A stretch of 64,000 nucleotides of DNA, from contig NZ_CP060402.1 in NCBI RefSeq assembly GCF_015040615.1, positions 2,542,001 through 2,606,000 of the forward strand, in the 5' to 3' direction. Positions within the stretch are counted from its first letter, which is position 1, and every line of letters begins with the position of its first letter. Both the position numbers and the translations under genes were made by a program. The notes below the pieces were generated by a model. That model ran no database searches, was not told where the DNA came from, and was given only the letters and a program-made list of their open reading frames with translations. This stretch comes from Microbacterium sp. YJN-G (GTDB lineage Bacteria > Actinomycetota > Actinomycetes > Actinomycetales > Microbacteriaceae). Of the stretch, positions 16,782 to 24,857 are shown in pieces.

Positions 16782-18143
16782 CTAGGCCTTGCGGATGAGC
16801 TTCTTGTTCACGAACTCGTCAGCGGCAAGCAGCCCCATCTCACGCGACGTGCCGCTGCGCTTCACGCCGCCGAAGGGCAGCTCGGGGCTGTCGGCGAGGA
16901 CGACGTTGACGTAGACCATGCCGGCCTCGATGCCGTTCGCGACCCGCTCGGCCTGCTCGGGATCGGTGGTGAACACGTATGACCCGAGGCCGAACGAGGT
17001 GTCGTTGGCGAGCGCGACGGCGGCGTCCTCGTCGGCGACGCGGTAGACGACCGCGGCGGGGCCGAAGAGCTCCTCGCTGTACACGTCCATGTCGGCCGTC
17101 ACGTCGGCGAGCACGGTCGGTGCGAAGAACGCCCCCTGGCGGGTGCCGCCGGTGAGCACCGTGGCACCCTGCTCGACGGCCGTGTCGATCTGCTGCTGCA
17201 GGCGCTCGGCGGCGGCCAGCGACGACAGCGGACCGAGCACGGTGTCCTCCTCGGTCGGGTCCTGCGCGGTGACCGAGGCGAGCGAGGCGACGAACTTCTC
17301 GGTGAACTCCTCGTACAGGTCGTCGACGATGATGAATCGCTTGGCGCCGTTGCAGGACTGGCCGTTGTTGTCCAGGCGCGCGTCGACGGCGTTCTGCACG
17401 ACGGCATCCAGATCGTCTGCGGAGAGGACGATGAACGGGTCGGAACCGCCGAGCTCGAGCGCCACCTTCTTGAGGTTGCGGCCCGCGGCCTCGGCGACCG
17501 CGGCGCCGGCTCGCTCGGAGCCGGTGACCGAGACGCCGTGCACGCGCGGGTCGGCGATGATGCTCGCGGCCTGCTCGTTGGTGGCGTACAGGTTCACATA
17601 GGCACCGTCGGGCAGTCCGGCATCCCGGTAGATGGACTCCAGGGCCGCCGCCGACTCGGGGCACTGCGGTGCGTGCTTGAGCAGGATCGTGTTGCCGATC
17701 GCCAGGTTCGGCGCCGCGAAGCGCGCCACCTGGTAGGCCGGGAAGTTCCACGGCATGATGCCCAGCAGTGCGCCCAGCGGGGCACGGCGCACCACGGCGG
17801 TGCCGTCGCCGAGGATGTCCAGCGGCTGGTCGGCCGTGATCCTGTCGATGTTGTCGGCGTAGAACTCGATGATGTCGGCGGCGAACTCGACCTCGCCGAC
17901 GGCGGCGGCGATCGGCTTGCCCATCTCGCGCACGATGATCGCGCCGAGCTCGTCCTTGCGGTCGCGGTGCAGCTGCGCGATGCGGCGGATGACGTCGGCG
18001 CGCTCGGCCGGCGCGGTCGCGGCCCAGGTGACGGCGGCGGCGGCCGCGCGGGCGACGGCATCCTCGATCTGCGCATCCGTGAAGGTGTCGTAGGTGGCGA
18101 GGGTCTCGCCGGTGGCGGGGTTGACGACGGCGTAGTCGGTCAT
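16782..18143 (-). CDS. NAD(P)-dependent succinate-semialdehyde dehydrogenase (aldehyde dehydrogenase family)
   Basis: 453 residues, the shorter GabD1/Sad-like class of aldehyde dehydrogenase. Rossmann segment [18 protein letters not shown], catalytic Glu in LELGGSDPF, catalytic Cys in [11 protein letters not shown] at about 254, and [17 protein letters not shown] near the end are all present. It oxidises succinate semialdehyde to succinate for the TCA cycle, the second step of GABA use. AGAGGAC lies upstream of the ATG. A palindrome precedes it and another follows it. A second, longer dehydrogenase is adjacent, so substrate ranges may differ. Confidence 0.88.
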   Translation of the reverse strand: MTDYAVVNPATGETLATYDTFTDAQIEDAVARAAAAAVTWAATAPAERADVIRRIAQLHRDRKDELGAIIVREMGKPIAAAVGEVEFAADIIEFYADNIDRITADQPLDILGDGTAVVRRAPLGALLGIMPWNFPAYQVARFAAPNLAIGNTILLKHAPQCPESAAALESIYRDAGLPDGAYVNLYATNEQAASIIADPRVHGVSVTGSERAGAAVAEAAGRNLKKVALELGGSDPFIVLSADDLDAVVQNAVDARLDNNGQSCNGAKRFIIVDDLYEEFTEKFVASLASVTAQDPTEEDTVLGPLSSLAAAERLQQQIDTAVEQGATVLTGGTRQGAFFAPTVLADVTADMDVYSEELFGPAAVVYRVADEDAAVALANDTSFGLGSYVFTTDPEQAERVANGIEAGMVYVNVVLADSPELPFGGVKRSGTSREMGLLAADEFVNKKLIRKA

Positions 18144-18162
18144 GTCGTGTCCTCTCTCAAGC

Positions 18163-18227
18163 CCGTCTATCTGTCACAAAGTGTCGATATCGGTGTCCGA
18201 TAACGACACTTCGTGACAAATAGACGG
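18163..18227. repeat. 65-bp palindrome, 24-bp arms and 17-nt self-complementary loop
   Basis: Arms 18163-18186 and 18204-18227 pair with two mismatches. The 17-nt loop contains TATCGG-tgt-CCGATA, itself a small palindrome. It fills the gap between the two aldehyde dehydrogenase genes and would form an intercistronic hairpin in the mRNA, 20 bp before the downstream start. Confidence 0.85.
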
Positions 18228-18241
18228 AACGTACGGTCAGG

Positions 18242-19717
18242 TCAGGAGTTGGGGATCAGGGTGTACTTGGTGGACAGGTACTCGTGGATGCCTTCGAAGC
18301 CGCCTTCGCGACCGACACCCGACTGCTTCACGCCGCCGAAGGGCGCTGCCGCGTTCGAGACGACACCGACGTTCAGGCCCATCATGCCCGTCTCGAGAGC
18401 GTCGATCATGCGGTGGCCGCGCCCGAGGTCCTCGGTGAACACGTACGACACCAGGCCGTACTCGGTGTCGTTGGCCAGGCGCACGGCCTCGGCCTCGTCG
18501 GCGAAGGTCGCGATGGCCAGGACCGGTCCGAAGATCTCCTCGCGCAGGATCGCGCTGCCGGCGACGACGTCGGTGAGCACGGTCGGCTCGTAGAAGGTGC
18601 CCGCGCCCTCGAGCGCGTTCCCTCCGGCCAGCAGGCGGGCGCCGCGGTCGACGGCGTCGCCGACCAGCTCGGCCGCCTTGGCGACGGCATCCCCGTCGAT
18701 CAGGGGGCCGATCGTGACCCCCTCTTCGGTGCCGCGGCCGATCTTCATCGCCTGCACCCGCTCGGTCACCTTGCGGGCGAACTCCTCGGCGACGTCCTGG
18801 TGCACGATGAACCGGTTCGCGGCCGTGCACGCCTGCCCGATGTTGCGGAACTTCGCCGCCAGGGCCCCGTCGACCGCCTTGTCGAGGTCGGCGTCCTCGA
18901 AGACGACGAACGGCGCATTGCCGCCGAGCTCCATCGAGACGCGCAGGATGCCGTCGGCGGCCTGGGCGATGAGCTTGCGGCCGACCTCGGTCGAGCCGGT
19001 GAACGACAGCTTGCGCAGCCGCGGGTCGGCGATGATCGGGCCCGACAGGGCGCCCGAGCGGGAGGTCTGCACGACGTTGACCACGCCGGCGGGCAGGCCC
19101 GCCTCTTCGAGCAGCTTGGTGAAGAAGATCGTGGTGAGCGGGGTCAGTGCCGGCGGCTTGATCACGACGGTGCAGCCGGCGGCGAGCGCGGGGGCGATCT
19201 TGCGGGTGGCCATCGCGAACGGGAAGTTCCACGGGGTGATGAAGAACGAGGGGCCGACGGGGCGCTGCGAGACGACCATGCGCCCGGTGCCCTCGGGATT
19301 GGTGCCGTAGCGTCCGCTGATGCGCACGGCCTCCTCACTGAACCAGCGCAGGAACTCGCCGCCGTAGACGACCTCGCCGCGGGCCTCGGCCAGCGGCTTG
19401 CCCATCTCGAGGGTCATGAGCAGGGCGAGGTCCTCCTTGTGCGCCTGCACGAGGTCGAACGCGCGGCGGAGGATGTCGCTGCGGGTGCGGGGTGCGGTGG
19501 CCGCCCACGACTCCTGCGCGGCGGCTGCGGCGTCGAGGGCGCGGATGCCGTCGGCCGGGGTCGCGTCGGCGATGGAGGCGATGACATCGCCGGTGGAGGG
19601 GTCGCGCACGTCGAAGGTGCGGCCCTCATCGGCATCCACCCACCGGCCGCCGATGAAGAGCCCGCCCGGGACCCGGGCGAGAAGCTCCTGCTCGTTGGTT
19701 GCGAGTGCACTGCTCAT
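18242..19717 (-). CDS. gabD: NAD-dependent succinate-semialdehyde dehydrogenase
   Basis: 491 residues, matching GabD length. Motifs: FFITPWNFPFAMATRKIAPA, SFTGSTEVGRKL (cofactor loop), catalytic Glu MELGGNAPFVVF, catalytic Cys in RNIGQACTAANRF and the C-terminal PFGGVKQSGVGREGG. GQ(A/T)C with NRF is characteristic of GabD. It converts succinate semialdehyde to succinate. Order on the transcript is gabT, reduced amine-oxidase gene, this gene, then a second dehydrogenase. No strong ribosome-binding site is visible before the ATG. Confidence 0.93.
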   Translation of the reverse strand: MSSALATNEQELLARVPGGLFIGGRWVDADEGRTFDVRDPSTGDVIASIADATPADGIRALDAAAAAQESWAATAPRTRSDILRRAFDLVQAHKEDLALLMTLEMGKPLAEARGEVVYGGEFLRWFSEEAVRISGRYGTNPEGTGRMVVSQRPVGPSFFITPWNFPFAMATRKIAPALAAGCTVVIKPPALTPLTTIFFTKLLEEAGLPAGVVNVVQTSRSGALSGPIIADPRLRKLSFTGSTEVGRKLIAQAADGILRVSMELGGNAPFVVFEDADLDKAVDGALAAKFRNIGQACTAANRFIVHQDVAEEFARKVTERVQAMKIGRGTEEGVTIGPLIDGDAVAKAAELVGDAVDRGARLLAGGNALEGAGTFYEPTVLTDVVAGSAILREEIFGPVLAIATFADEAEAVRLANDTEYGLVSYVFTEDLGRGHRMIDALETGMMGLNVGVVSNAAAPFGGVKQSGVGREGGFEGIHEYLSTKYTLIPNS

Positions 19718-19746
19718 GTTGTTCTCGATTCTGTGGGGATGGACGT

Positions 19747-20370
19747 TCAGGGGTGGAGGCCGGCGGCGAAGTCGGGTTCGCCGCGTGCCGCGCGCTGCGC
19801 ACGGCTGGCCTCGATGACGGATGCCGCGGCGTCGCGTCCGCGGCGCAGGGCGGCGGCGAGGGTGCCGCCGTCGGCGTGACCCGGTGAGCCCGGGGCGCCC
19901 GGTGCGCCGGCGGCGCCGGTCAGAATGCGGATGACGTCGGCGGAGGCCGCCACGGCGTCCGCCCCGCCCGCCACGGCGGTGTGGGCGGGGACGATCGCGA
20001 ACCGCGCGCGGACGGTGAGTCCGTCGGAGTCGGCGACGACGCCCTGCTCGTTCCAGGTGACGGCGTCCACCGGATGGTTCAGCAGCACGTCCGCGCCGAG
20101 CCGCTCCGCCAGCAGCAACGGCACCTGCGCCGGCTCGTCGTCGGTGTCGTCGTCGAGCACGGAGTCGAGCGCGAGCGCCCGGATGGTGCGGCGCAGTTCG
20201 TCAGGAGCACCGTCGGATGCCGCAGGTGCTGCGGCGGGATCGCCGACGTGACCGCGCGCCTCGAGGACGGCGACCGACAGTCCGGCACGGCGCAGGTCGT
20301 CGGCGGCCGCCAGGCCTGCGGCACCCGCGCCCACTATCACGACGTCGCGGCTGATCTCCTTCGCGATCAT
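19747..20370 (-). CDS. Reduced FAD-dependent amine-oxidase-like protein
   Basis: 207 residues, less than half of a normal flavin monoamine or putrescine oxidase (about 450). The N-terminus is a proper FAD-binding Rossmann motif (VVIVGAGAAGLAAADDLRRAG, ending in E37-A-R). The next family motif, normally RxGGR(T/S), is replaced by GHVGDPAAA. A middle piece PLLLAERLGADVLLNHPVDAVTWNEQG and a C-terminal DGGTLAAALRRGRDAAASVIEA match parts of putrescine oxidases, with the catalytic substrate domain missing. The ATG has AAGGAG, so it appears translated. In a GABA locus a putrescine oxidase would make the precursor aminobutyraldehyde; this copy probably lacks activity. Confidence 0.65.
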   Translation of the reverse strand: MIAKEISRDVVIVGAGAAGLAAADDLRRAGLSVAVLEARGHVGDPAAAPAASDGAPDELRRTIRALALDSVLDDDTDDEPAQVPLLLAERLGADVLLNHPVDAVTWNEQGVVADSDGLTVRARFAIVPAHTAVAGGADAVAASADVIRILTGAAGAPGAPGSPGHADGGTLAAALRRGRDAAASVIEASRAQRAARGEPDFAAGLHP

Positions 20371-20413
20371 CCGATCTCCTTCGATTCGTGGGCGCCGGGG
20401 GATGGGGGTGTGC

Positions 20414-20452
20414 CGGCCGCGATCCGTGATCCCCCGACCGGGATCGCGGCCG
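20414..20452 (-). terminator. Hairpin after gabT
   Basis: CGGCCGCGATCC (20414-20425) pairs perfectly with 20441-20452 over a 15-nt loop, starting 7 bp after the gabT stop. It may partly terminate the gabT transcript or protect its 3' end; the next gene has its own ribosome-binding site 44 bp on. Confidence 0.6.
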
Positions 20453-20458
20453 ACGGTC

Positions 20459-21817
20459 TCACTGCTGCGCGAGCGCCTCGGCCAGGACGTCGAGCCCCTC
20501 GTTGAGGAGGTCGTCGCCGATCGACAGCGGCGGCAGGAAGCGGATGACGTTGCCGAAGGTGCCGCAGGTGAGCACGATCACCCCGGCGGCCACGCAGGCG
20601 CGCGCGACCGCGCCGGTGAGGGAGGCATCCGGCTCTCCGGTGGCGGGATCCACGAACTCGGCGGCGATCATGGCGCCGTGACCGCGCACGTCTCCGATGC
20701 GCGGGTCGGCGGCGGCGAGGGCGCGCAGGCGGTCGAGCAGGATGCCGCCGATGCGCTGCGCGCGCTCGACGAGCCCCTCGTTCTCGAAGGCGTCGATGGC
20801 GGCGAGCGCGGCGGCGCACGCGATCGGGTTGCCGCCGTAGGTGCCGCCGAGTCCGCCCGCGTGTGCGGAGTCCATGATCTCGGCGCGGCCGGTCACGCCC
20901 GCGAGCGGGAGGCCTGCGGCGATGCCCTTGGCCGTGGTGATCAGATCGGGCTCGATGTCGAGGATCTCGCTGGCGAACATCGCACCGGTGCGGGCGAAGC
21001 CGGTCTGCACCTCGTCGGCGATGAAGACGACGCCGTTGGCGCGGCTCCAGTCGACGATGGCCTCGAGGAAGCCGTCGGCCGGGACGATGAAGCCGCCCTC
21101 GCCCTGGATGGGCTCGATGATGACGGCGGCCAGGTTGTCGGCGCCGACCTGCTTCTCGATGAGGGTGATGGCGCGCTTGGCGGCCTCGGCGCCGGTCAGG
21201 CCGTCGCGGTACGGGTACGAGCCGGGGACGCGGTACACCTCGGGGGCGAACGGCCCGAAGCCCGACTTGTACGGCATGGACTTCGCGGTGAGGGCCATGG
21301 TGAGGTTGGTGCGGCCGTGGTAGCCGTGGTCGAAGGCGACGACCGCCTGACGGCCGGTGTGCTTGCGGGCGATCTTGATCGCGTTCTCGACGGCCTCGGC
21401 GCCCGAGTTGAACAGTGCGGTCTTCTTCGCGAACGATCCCGGGGTGAGGCGGTTGAGGGCCTCGGCGACCTCGACGTACGACTCGTAGGGCGAGACCATG
21501 AAGCAGGTGTGCGTGAACTGCGCGACCTGGGCGCTGACCGCGGCGACGACCTTGGGGTGCGCGTTGCCGACGCTGGTCACGGCGATGCCGGAGCCCAGGT
21601 CGATGAGCGAGTTGCCATCCGCATCCAGCACGACTCCCCCGCCGGCCGCGACGACCGAGACGGGCATGGAGTGTGCGACGCCGGCGGCGACGGCATCCGC
21701 CTTGCGGGCGAGGATCGCCGCCGAGCGGGGGCCGGGCAGTTCGGTGACGACGCGACGGACTTGCTCGAGGGTCGGTCCGCCTACGGGCGCTGTGGAGGTC
21801 TCGTCGATGAGGGTCAT
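20459..21817 (-). CDS. gabT: 4-aminobutyrate-2-oxoglutarate transaminase
   Basis: 452 residues, class III aminotransferase. PLP-binding features: SGAEAVENAIKIARKHTGR, FDHGYHGRTNLTMALT, the Asp in FIADEVQTGFARTG and the Schiff-base Lys in ITTAKGIAAGLPLAGVTG. GabT moves the amino group of GABA to 2-oxoglutarate, giving succinate semialdehyde for the adjacent gabD products. TAACCT lies 6 nt before the ATG (21829-21824), so the mRNA is probably leaderless. Divergent from the PucR-type regulator with 94 bp between. Confidence 0.95.
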   Translation of the reverse strand: MTLIDETSTAPVGGPTLEQVRRVVTELPGPRSAAILARKADAVAAGVAHSMPVSVVAAGGGVVLDADGNSLIDLGSGIAVTSVGNAHPKVVAAVSAQVAQFTHTCFMVSPYESYVEVAEALNRLTPGSFAKKTALFNSGAEAVENAIKIARKHTGRQAVVAFDHGYHGRTNLTMALTAKSMPYKSGFGPFAPEVYRVPGSYPYRDGLTGAEAAKRAITLIEKQVGADNLAAVIIEPIQGEGGFIVPADGFLEAIVDWSRANGVVFIADEVQTGFARTGAMFASEILDIEPDLITTAKGIAAGLPLAGVTGRAEIMDSAHAGGLGGTYGGNPIACAAALAAIDAFENEGLVERAQRIGGILLDRLRALAAADPRIGDVRGHGAMIAAEFVDPATGEPDASLTGAVARACVAAGVIVLTCGTFGNVIRFLPPLSIGDDLLNEGLDVLAEALAQQ

Positions 21818-21851
21818 GAGGCGAGGTTAGGCCGACGGCATCCCGAAATCA

Positions 21852-21900
21852 TTCGCCCGCTCGTACAATCGGTATGACTCTTTCGCCAGCTCGTACATCG
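21852..21900. promoter_or_regulatory. Direct repeats in the gabT/pucR-type intergenic region
   Basis: TTCGCC(C/A)GCTCGTACA occurs twice, at 21852-21868 and 21882-21898, exactly 30 bp apart, about three helical turns. They lie between the divergent gabT and regulator genes, next to the gabT -10 box, and are the best candidates for the regulator's binding sites. Confidence 0.6.
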
Positions 21901-21911
21901 AGGAGGATGCC

Positions 21912-23417
21912 GTGGAGCCGACCGCCGCACCGACGCTGCGCACCCTGCTCGAGCGCGCGGAGCTGCGGCTGCGGCTGCTCTCGGATCCGGATGCCCTGCC
22001 CGCCGACGCACTGGAGCGGCCGGTGCGGTGGGTGCACAACTCCGACCTCACCGACCCCACCCCGTTCCTCGCCGAGGATCTCGTGCTGCTGACCACAGGC
22101 ACCCAGCTCTCCGACCACGACGAGGACACTGCGGCATACGTCGCCCGTCTCGCGCATCGTGGCGTGCTGGCGCTGGGGTTCGGCTCGGGTGTGCACCGGG
22201 TGGGGGTGCCCGACCAGCTCGTCGCCACGTGCGCGGACGCCGGCATCGCCCTGTTCGAGGTGCCCTACGACGTGCCCTTCATCGCCATCGCGCGCGCCCA
22301 CGCCGAGGCGATCGCCGCGCAGGCCTACGCCAGACGCACCTGGGCACTCGAGGCGCAGCGCGCACTGGCGATCGCCGCCCTGCGGCCCCGCGGGCTGGAG
22401 GCCACCCTCACCGAGCTCTCGCGGCGGCTGGGCTGCTGGGTGGGCATGTACGACAGCTCGGGAGCGATCGTGCATGAGCACCCCGTCGCCCTCGCCGCCG
22501 GGGCGGATGCCGTTGCGGCCGAAGTGGCCGAGCTGCTCGCACGCGGCGGCGCCGCCAGCCGCACGATCGAGGACGGCGACGAGGTCTTCACCCTGTTCAC
22601 CTTCGGGCGCACCGGCCGGCTGCGCGGCGTCATCGCGATCGCGGCGGCCGCGCTCGACCCCGAGACCCGCGCCGTGGTCACCTCGGTGATCGCCATGGCA
22701 GGCCTGGCCCTCGAGCAGAACGCACAGATGTCGCGCGCCCGGCGCCGGCTGCACACGCAGGTGCTGGCCTCGCTGCGAGCCGACGATCCGGCCCTCGCGC
22801 GCCGGGTGCTCGGAGCGCTGCCCGCTGCGCCGATCGTCGTCGCCGTGACCGAGGCGCCGCGCGCAGAGGCGGTCATCGACTGGTGGGAGCGACGCCGGGC
22901 GGATGCCGGCACCGCCTCGTTCATCGCCGAGGGGCCCGAGGGCCTGACCATGTGCGTCGAGGCGGCCGACGAGAGCGCCTTCGACGAGCTCGCCGCACGA
23001 TTCGAGCTGCGGATCGGGGTGTCGGGGCCGTGGGAGTACAGCGGCTTCTCACAGGCCCACGCACAGGCGCTGGCCGCGCTGCGGCGGGGTGCGACCGGCG
23101 CCGTCCGTTATGCGGAGGCGGCCTCGGGCGGGGTGCTCGATGCCCTGACCGGCGACGAGGCGCGCCTGATCGCGCGTACGCGCCTGGCCCCGCTGCGCGA
23201 CCACGACGCCGCCGGCGGCGAGCTGGAGCGCACGCTGGTCACCTGGCTCGAGCACGACGCGCACAGCGAGCAGACCGCGGCAGCCCTCGGCATCCACCGT
23301 CACACCCTGCGCTCGAGGATCGCGCAGGCCGCGAGTCTGCTGGGTCTGGACCTGTCGTCCTTCCCGGCCCGGGCCGAACTGTGGGCGGCGCTGCGCGCCG
23401 CCGGCGCGACCCGCTGA
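21912..23417 (+). CDS. PucR-family transcriptional regulator, probable activator of the gab genes
   Basis: 501 residues. The N-terminal PucR domain (about 5-125, with LRLLSDPDALPADALERPV and the WVHNSDLTDPTPFL motif) senses the ligand, a GGDEF-like central region follows, and the C-terminal HTH_30 helix-turn-helix is TAAALGIHRHTLRSRIAQAA near 460-480. PucR proteins activate adjacent nitrogen-compound catabolic genes, including GABA genes (GabR of C. glutamicum type). GTG start with GAGGAGG. The direct repeats upstream fit its role. Confidence 0.9.
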   Translation: MEPTAAPTLRTLLERAELRLRLLSDPDALPADALERPVRWVHNSDLTDPTPFLAEDLVLLTTGTQLSDHDEDTAAYVARLAHRGVLALGFGSGVHRVGVPDQLVATCADAGIALFEVPYDVPFIAIARAHAEAIAAQAYARRTWALEAQRALAIAALRPRGLEATLTELSRRLGCWVGMYDSSGAIVHEHPVALAAGADAVAAEVAELLARGGAASRTIEDGDEVFTLFTFGRTGRLRGVIAIAAAALDPETRAVVTSVIAMAGLALEQNAQMSRARRRLHTQVLASLRADDPALARRVLGALPAAPIVVAVTEAPRAEAVIDWWERRRADAGTASFIAEGPEGLTMCVEAADESAFDELAARFELRIGVSGPWEYSGFSQAHAQALAALRRGATGAVRYAEAASGGVLDALTGDEARLIARTRLAPLRDHDAAGGELERTLVTWLEHDAHSEQTAAALGIHRHTLRSRIAQAASLLGLDLSSFPARAELWAALRAAGATR

Positions 23418-23448
23418 GCCGTCGCGGGCGCGCGATCCTCGGGCCGGC

Positions 23449-24153
23449 TCAGCGATCCCCGGCGAGTTCTTCGATCAGCCGGGCCGCGGTGCCCTCGAAG
23501 ATCGGACCGTGTCCGGGGATCATCCGCCGCTCGGGCAGCGACCTCAGTCGCTCCAGGCTCCCCGGAGTCTGCCCCGGGTCGTCGCTGAACGGGCCGATCG
23601 CGACGGCCGCGACTCCCGTGAGGACATTTCGCGTGGTGATGGCATCCCCCACGAACACGGCATCCACGGCCGGGACGCGAACGGCGACCGAGCCCGGCGA
23701 GTGGCCGGGCAGCCCGATGATCTCGGGCGCACCGGGCAGGTCGAGCACCTCCCCGTCGCGGAAGGTGCGGACCTCGCCCACGTGCCGGGGGCGCAGGGCG
23801 CCGCGCCGCAGTCCGGCGGCCAGGAACTGCAGGATCGCCCGCAGCCGCCAGGCGCCGCCTGCCGCGTGCGACTTCTCCTCTCCGCGGGCGCGGGCGGCAT
23901 CGGCCTCGTGCACGTGGATCGGGATGCCGTGCTCGGCACGGAGCCACTCGGCGACGCCGATGTGGTCGATGTCGCCGTGGGTCAGCACCACGCCGCGGAT
24001 CTCGGTGAGCGAGCGGCCTGCGGCATCCAGTGCCCGGCGCAGCGCCCGGCGATCGCCGGGCAGCCCGGCGTCGACGAGTGTGATCCCGGCATCGGTGACG
24101 ATGGCGTGCATGGCGACGAGGTCGTCGCCGATCCGGATGAGTTCTGCGTTCAT
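23449..24153 (-). CDS. Metallo-beta-lactamase-fold hydrolase
   Basis: 234 residues. The zinc-binding HxHxDH family motif appears as THGDIDHIG at about 59-66; here the first His is followed by GD, so the motif reads H-G-D-I-D-H rather than HxHxDH. Further ligand positions are seen in GLPGHSPGSVAV, VFVGDAITT and RMIPGHGPIFEG. Family members hydrolyse thioesters, lactones and similar substrates; the substrate here is unknown. The ATG is leaderless, with TAGCGT 7 nt upstream and TTGACA 18 bp before that. It shares its control region with the divergent TetR gene. Confidence 0.88.
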   Translation of the reverse strand: MNAELIRIGDDLVAMHAIVTDAGITLVDAGLPGDRRALRRALDAAGRSLTEIRGVVLTHGDIDHIGVAEWLRAEHGIPIHVHEADAARARGEEKSHAAGGAWRLRAILQFLAAGLRRGALRPRHVGEVRTFRDGEVLDLPGAPEIIGLPGHSPGSVAVRVPAVDAVFVGDAITTRNVLTGVAAVAIGPFSDDPGQTPGSLERLRSLPERRMIPGHGPIFEGTAARLIEELAGDR

Positions 24154-24160
24154 GATCGCT

Positions 24161-24202
24161 ACGCTATGTAGCTTTGAAGGCTATTGTCAATAGCTTTAGA
24201 AT
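24161..24202. promoter_or_regulatory. Overlapping divergent promoters with a TetR-type operator
   Basis: Minus promoter: -35 TTGACA (24190-24185), 18 bp, -10 TAGCGT (24166-24161). Plus promoter: -35 TTGAAG (24174-24179), 17 bp, -10 TAGAAT (24197-24202). The palindrome GCTATT-gtc-AATAGC (24180-24194) sits within both, over the minus -35 and in the plus spacer. One bound TetR dimer would block both directions. The region is markedly AT-rich against the genome. Confidence 0.75.
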
Positions 24203-24230
24203 GACGACAGGTCGACGATGGGAGGAATGC

Positions 24231-24812
24231 ATGCCGGCACCGCTGCGCGTGAGCCAGGAGGAGCTCGTGGCCGCCATCCGGCGCATCGCCGAGCAGGACG
24301 GGATCGACGCCGTGACGATGAGCTCGGTCGCCGCCGCCGTGGGCATGCGCACGCCCAGTCTGTACAAGCGCGCCGCTCACCGGCACGAGCTTCTGCGCCT
24401 GGCCGCCGACGACGCGGCGCGGGAGCTCAGCACCTCGGCCGCCGCGTTCTCCTCGAACGGCGCCGATCCCGACCGCGACCCCGCGACCGTCCTGACCGGG
24501 CTGGCGCGCACATTGCGGGCCTACGTGGCGACCGCTCCGCGCGTCTCGGCGCTGCTGTTCGCGGCGCCGTCCGAGCAGGCCGCGCCGTCGACGGCATCCG
24601 CTGAGCCCATCCTGCGTACCCTGCTCGACGCGGTCTCGTCCGCCGTTCCGGGCGATCCCCTGCCGGCCGCGCGCACCTTCACCGCCTGGATCTTCGGCTT
24701 CTGCACCATGGAGCAGGCCGGCGCCTTCCGCCTCGGCGGCGACGTCGACGAGGCGTTCGAGTTCGGACTCGACGCCCTGCTCGCCGCGATCGGGGCTCGG
24801 CGGCAGCACTGA
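24231..24812 (+). CDS. TetR-family transcriptional regulator
   Basis: 193 residues from the ATG at 24231, which has GGGAGGA in front; in-frame codons from 24174 lie in the promoter. The TetR N-terminal helix-turn-helix is visible: AAIRRIAEQDGIDAVTMSSVAAAVGMRTPSLYKRAAHRHEL, with recognition helix around TPSLYKRA. The C-terminal part is the TetR_C WHG-type ligand domain (TAWIFGFCTMEQAGAFRLGG). It probably represses itself and the divergent hydrolase through the palindrome at 24180-24194. Confidence 0.9.
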   Translation: MPAPLRVSQEELVAAIRRIAEQDGIDAVTMSSVAAAVGMRTPSLYKRAAHRHELLRLAADDAARELSTSAAAFSSNGADPDRDPATVLTGLARTLRAYVATAPRVSALLFAAPSEQAAPSTASAEPILRTLLDAVSSAVPGDPLPAARTFTAWIFGFCTMEQAGAFRLGGDVDEAFEFGLDALLAAIGARRQH

Positions 24813-24857
24813 CACGCGACGCACGCGACGCCCACCGCGCACGGTTACGGTTGCGGC

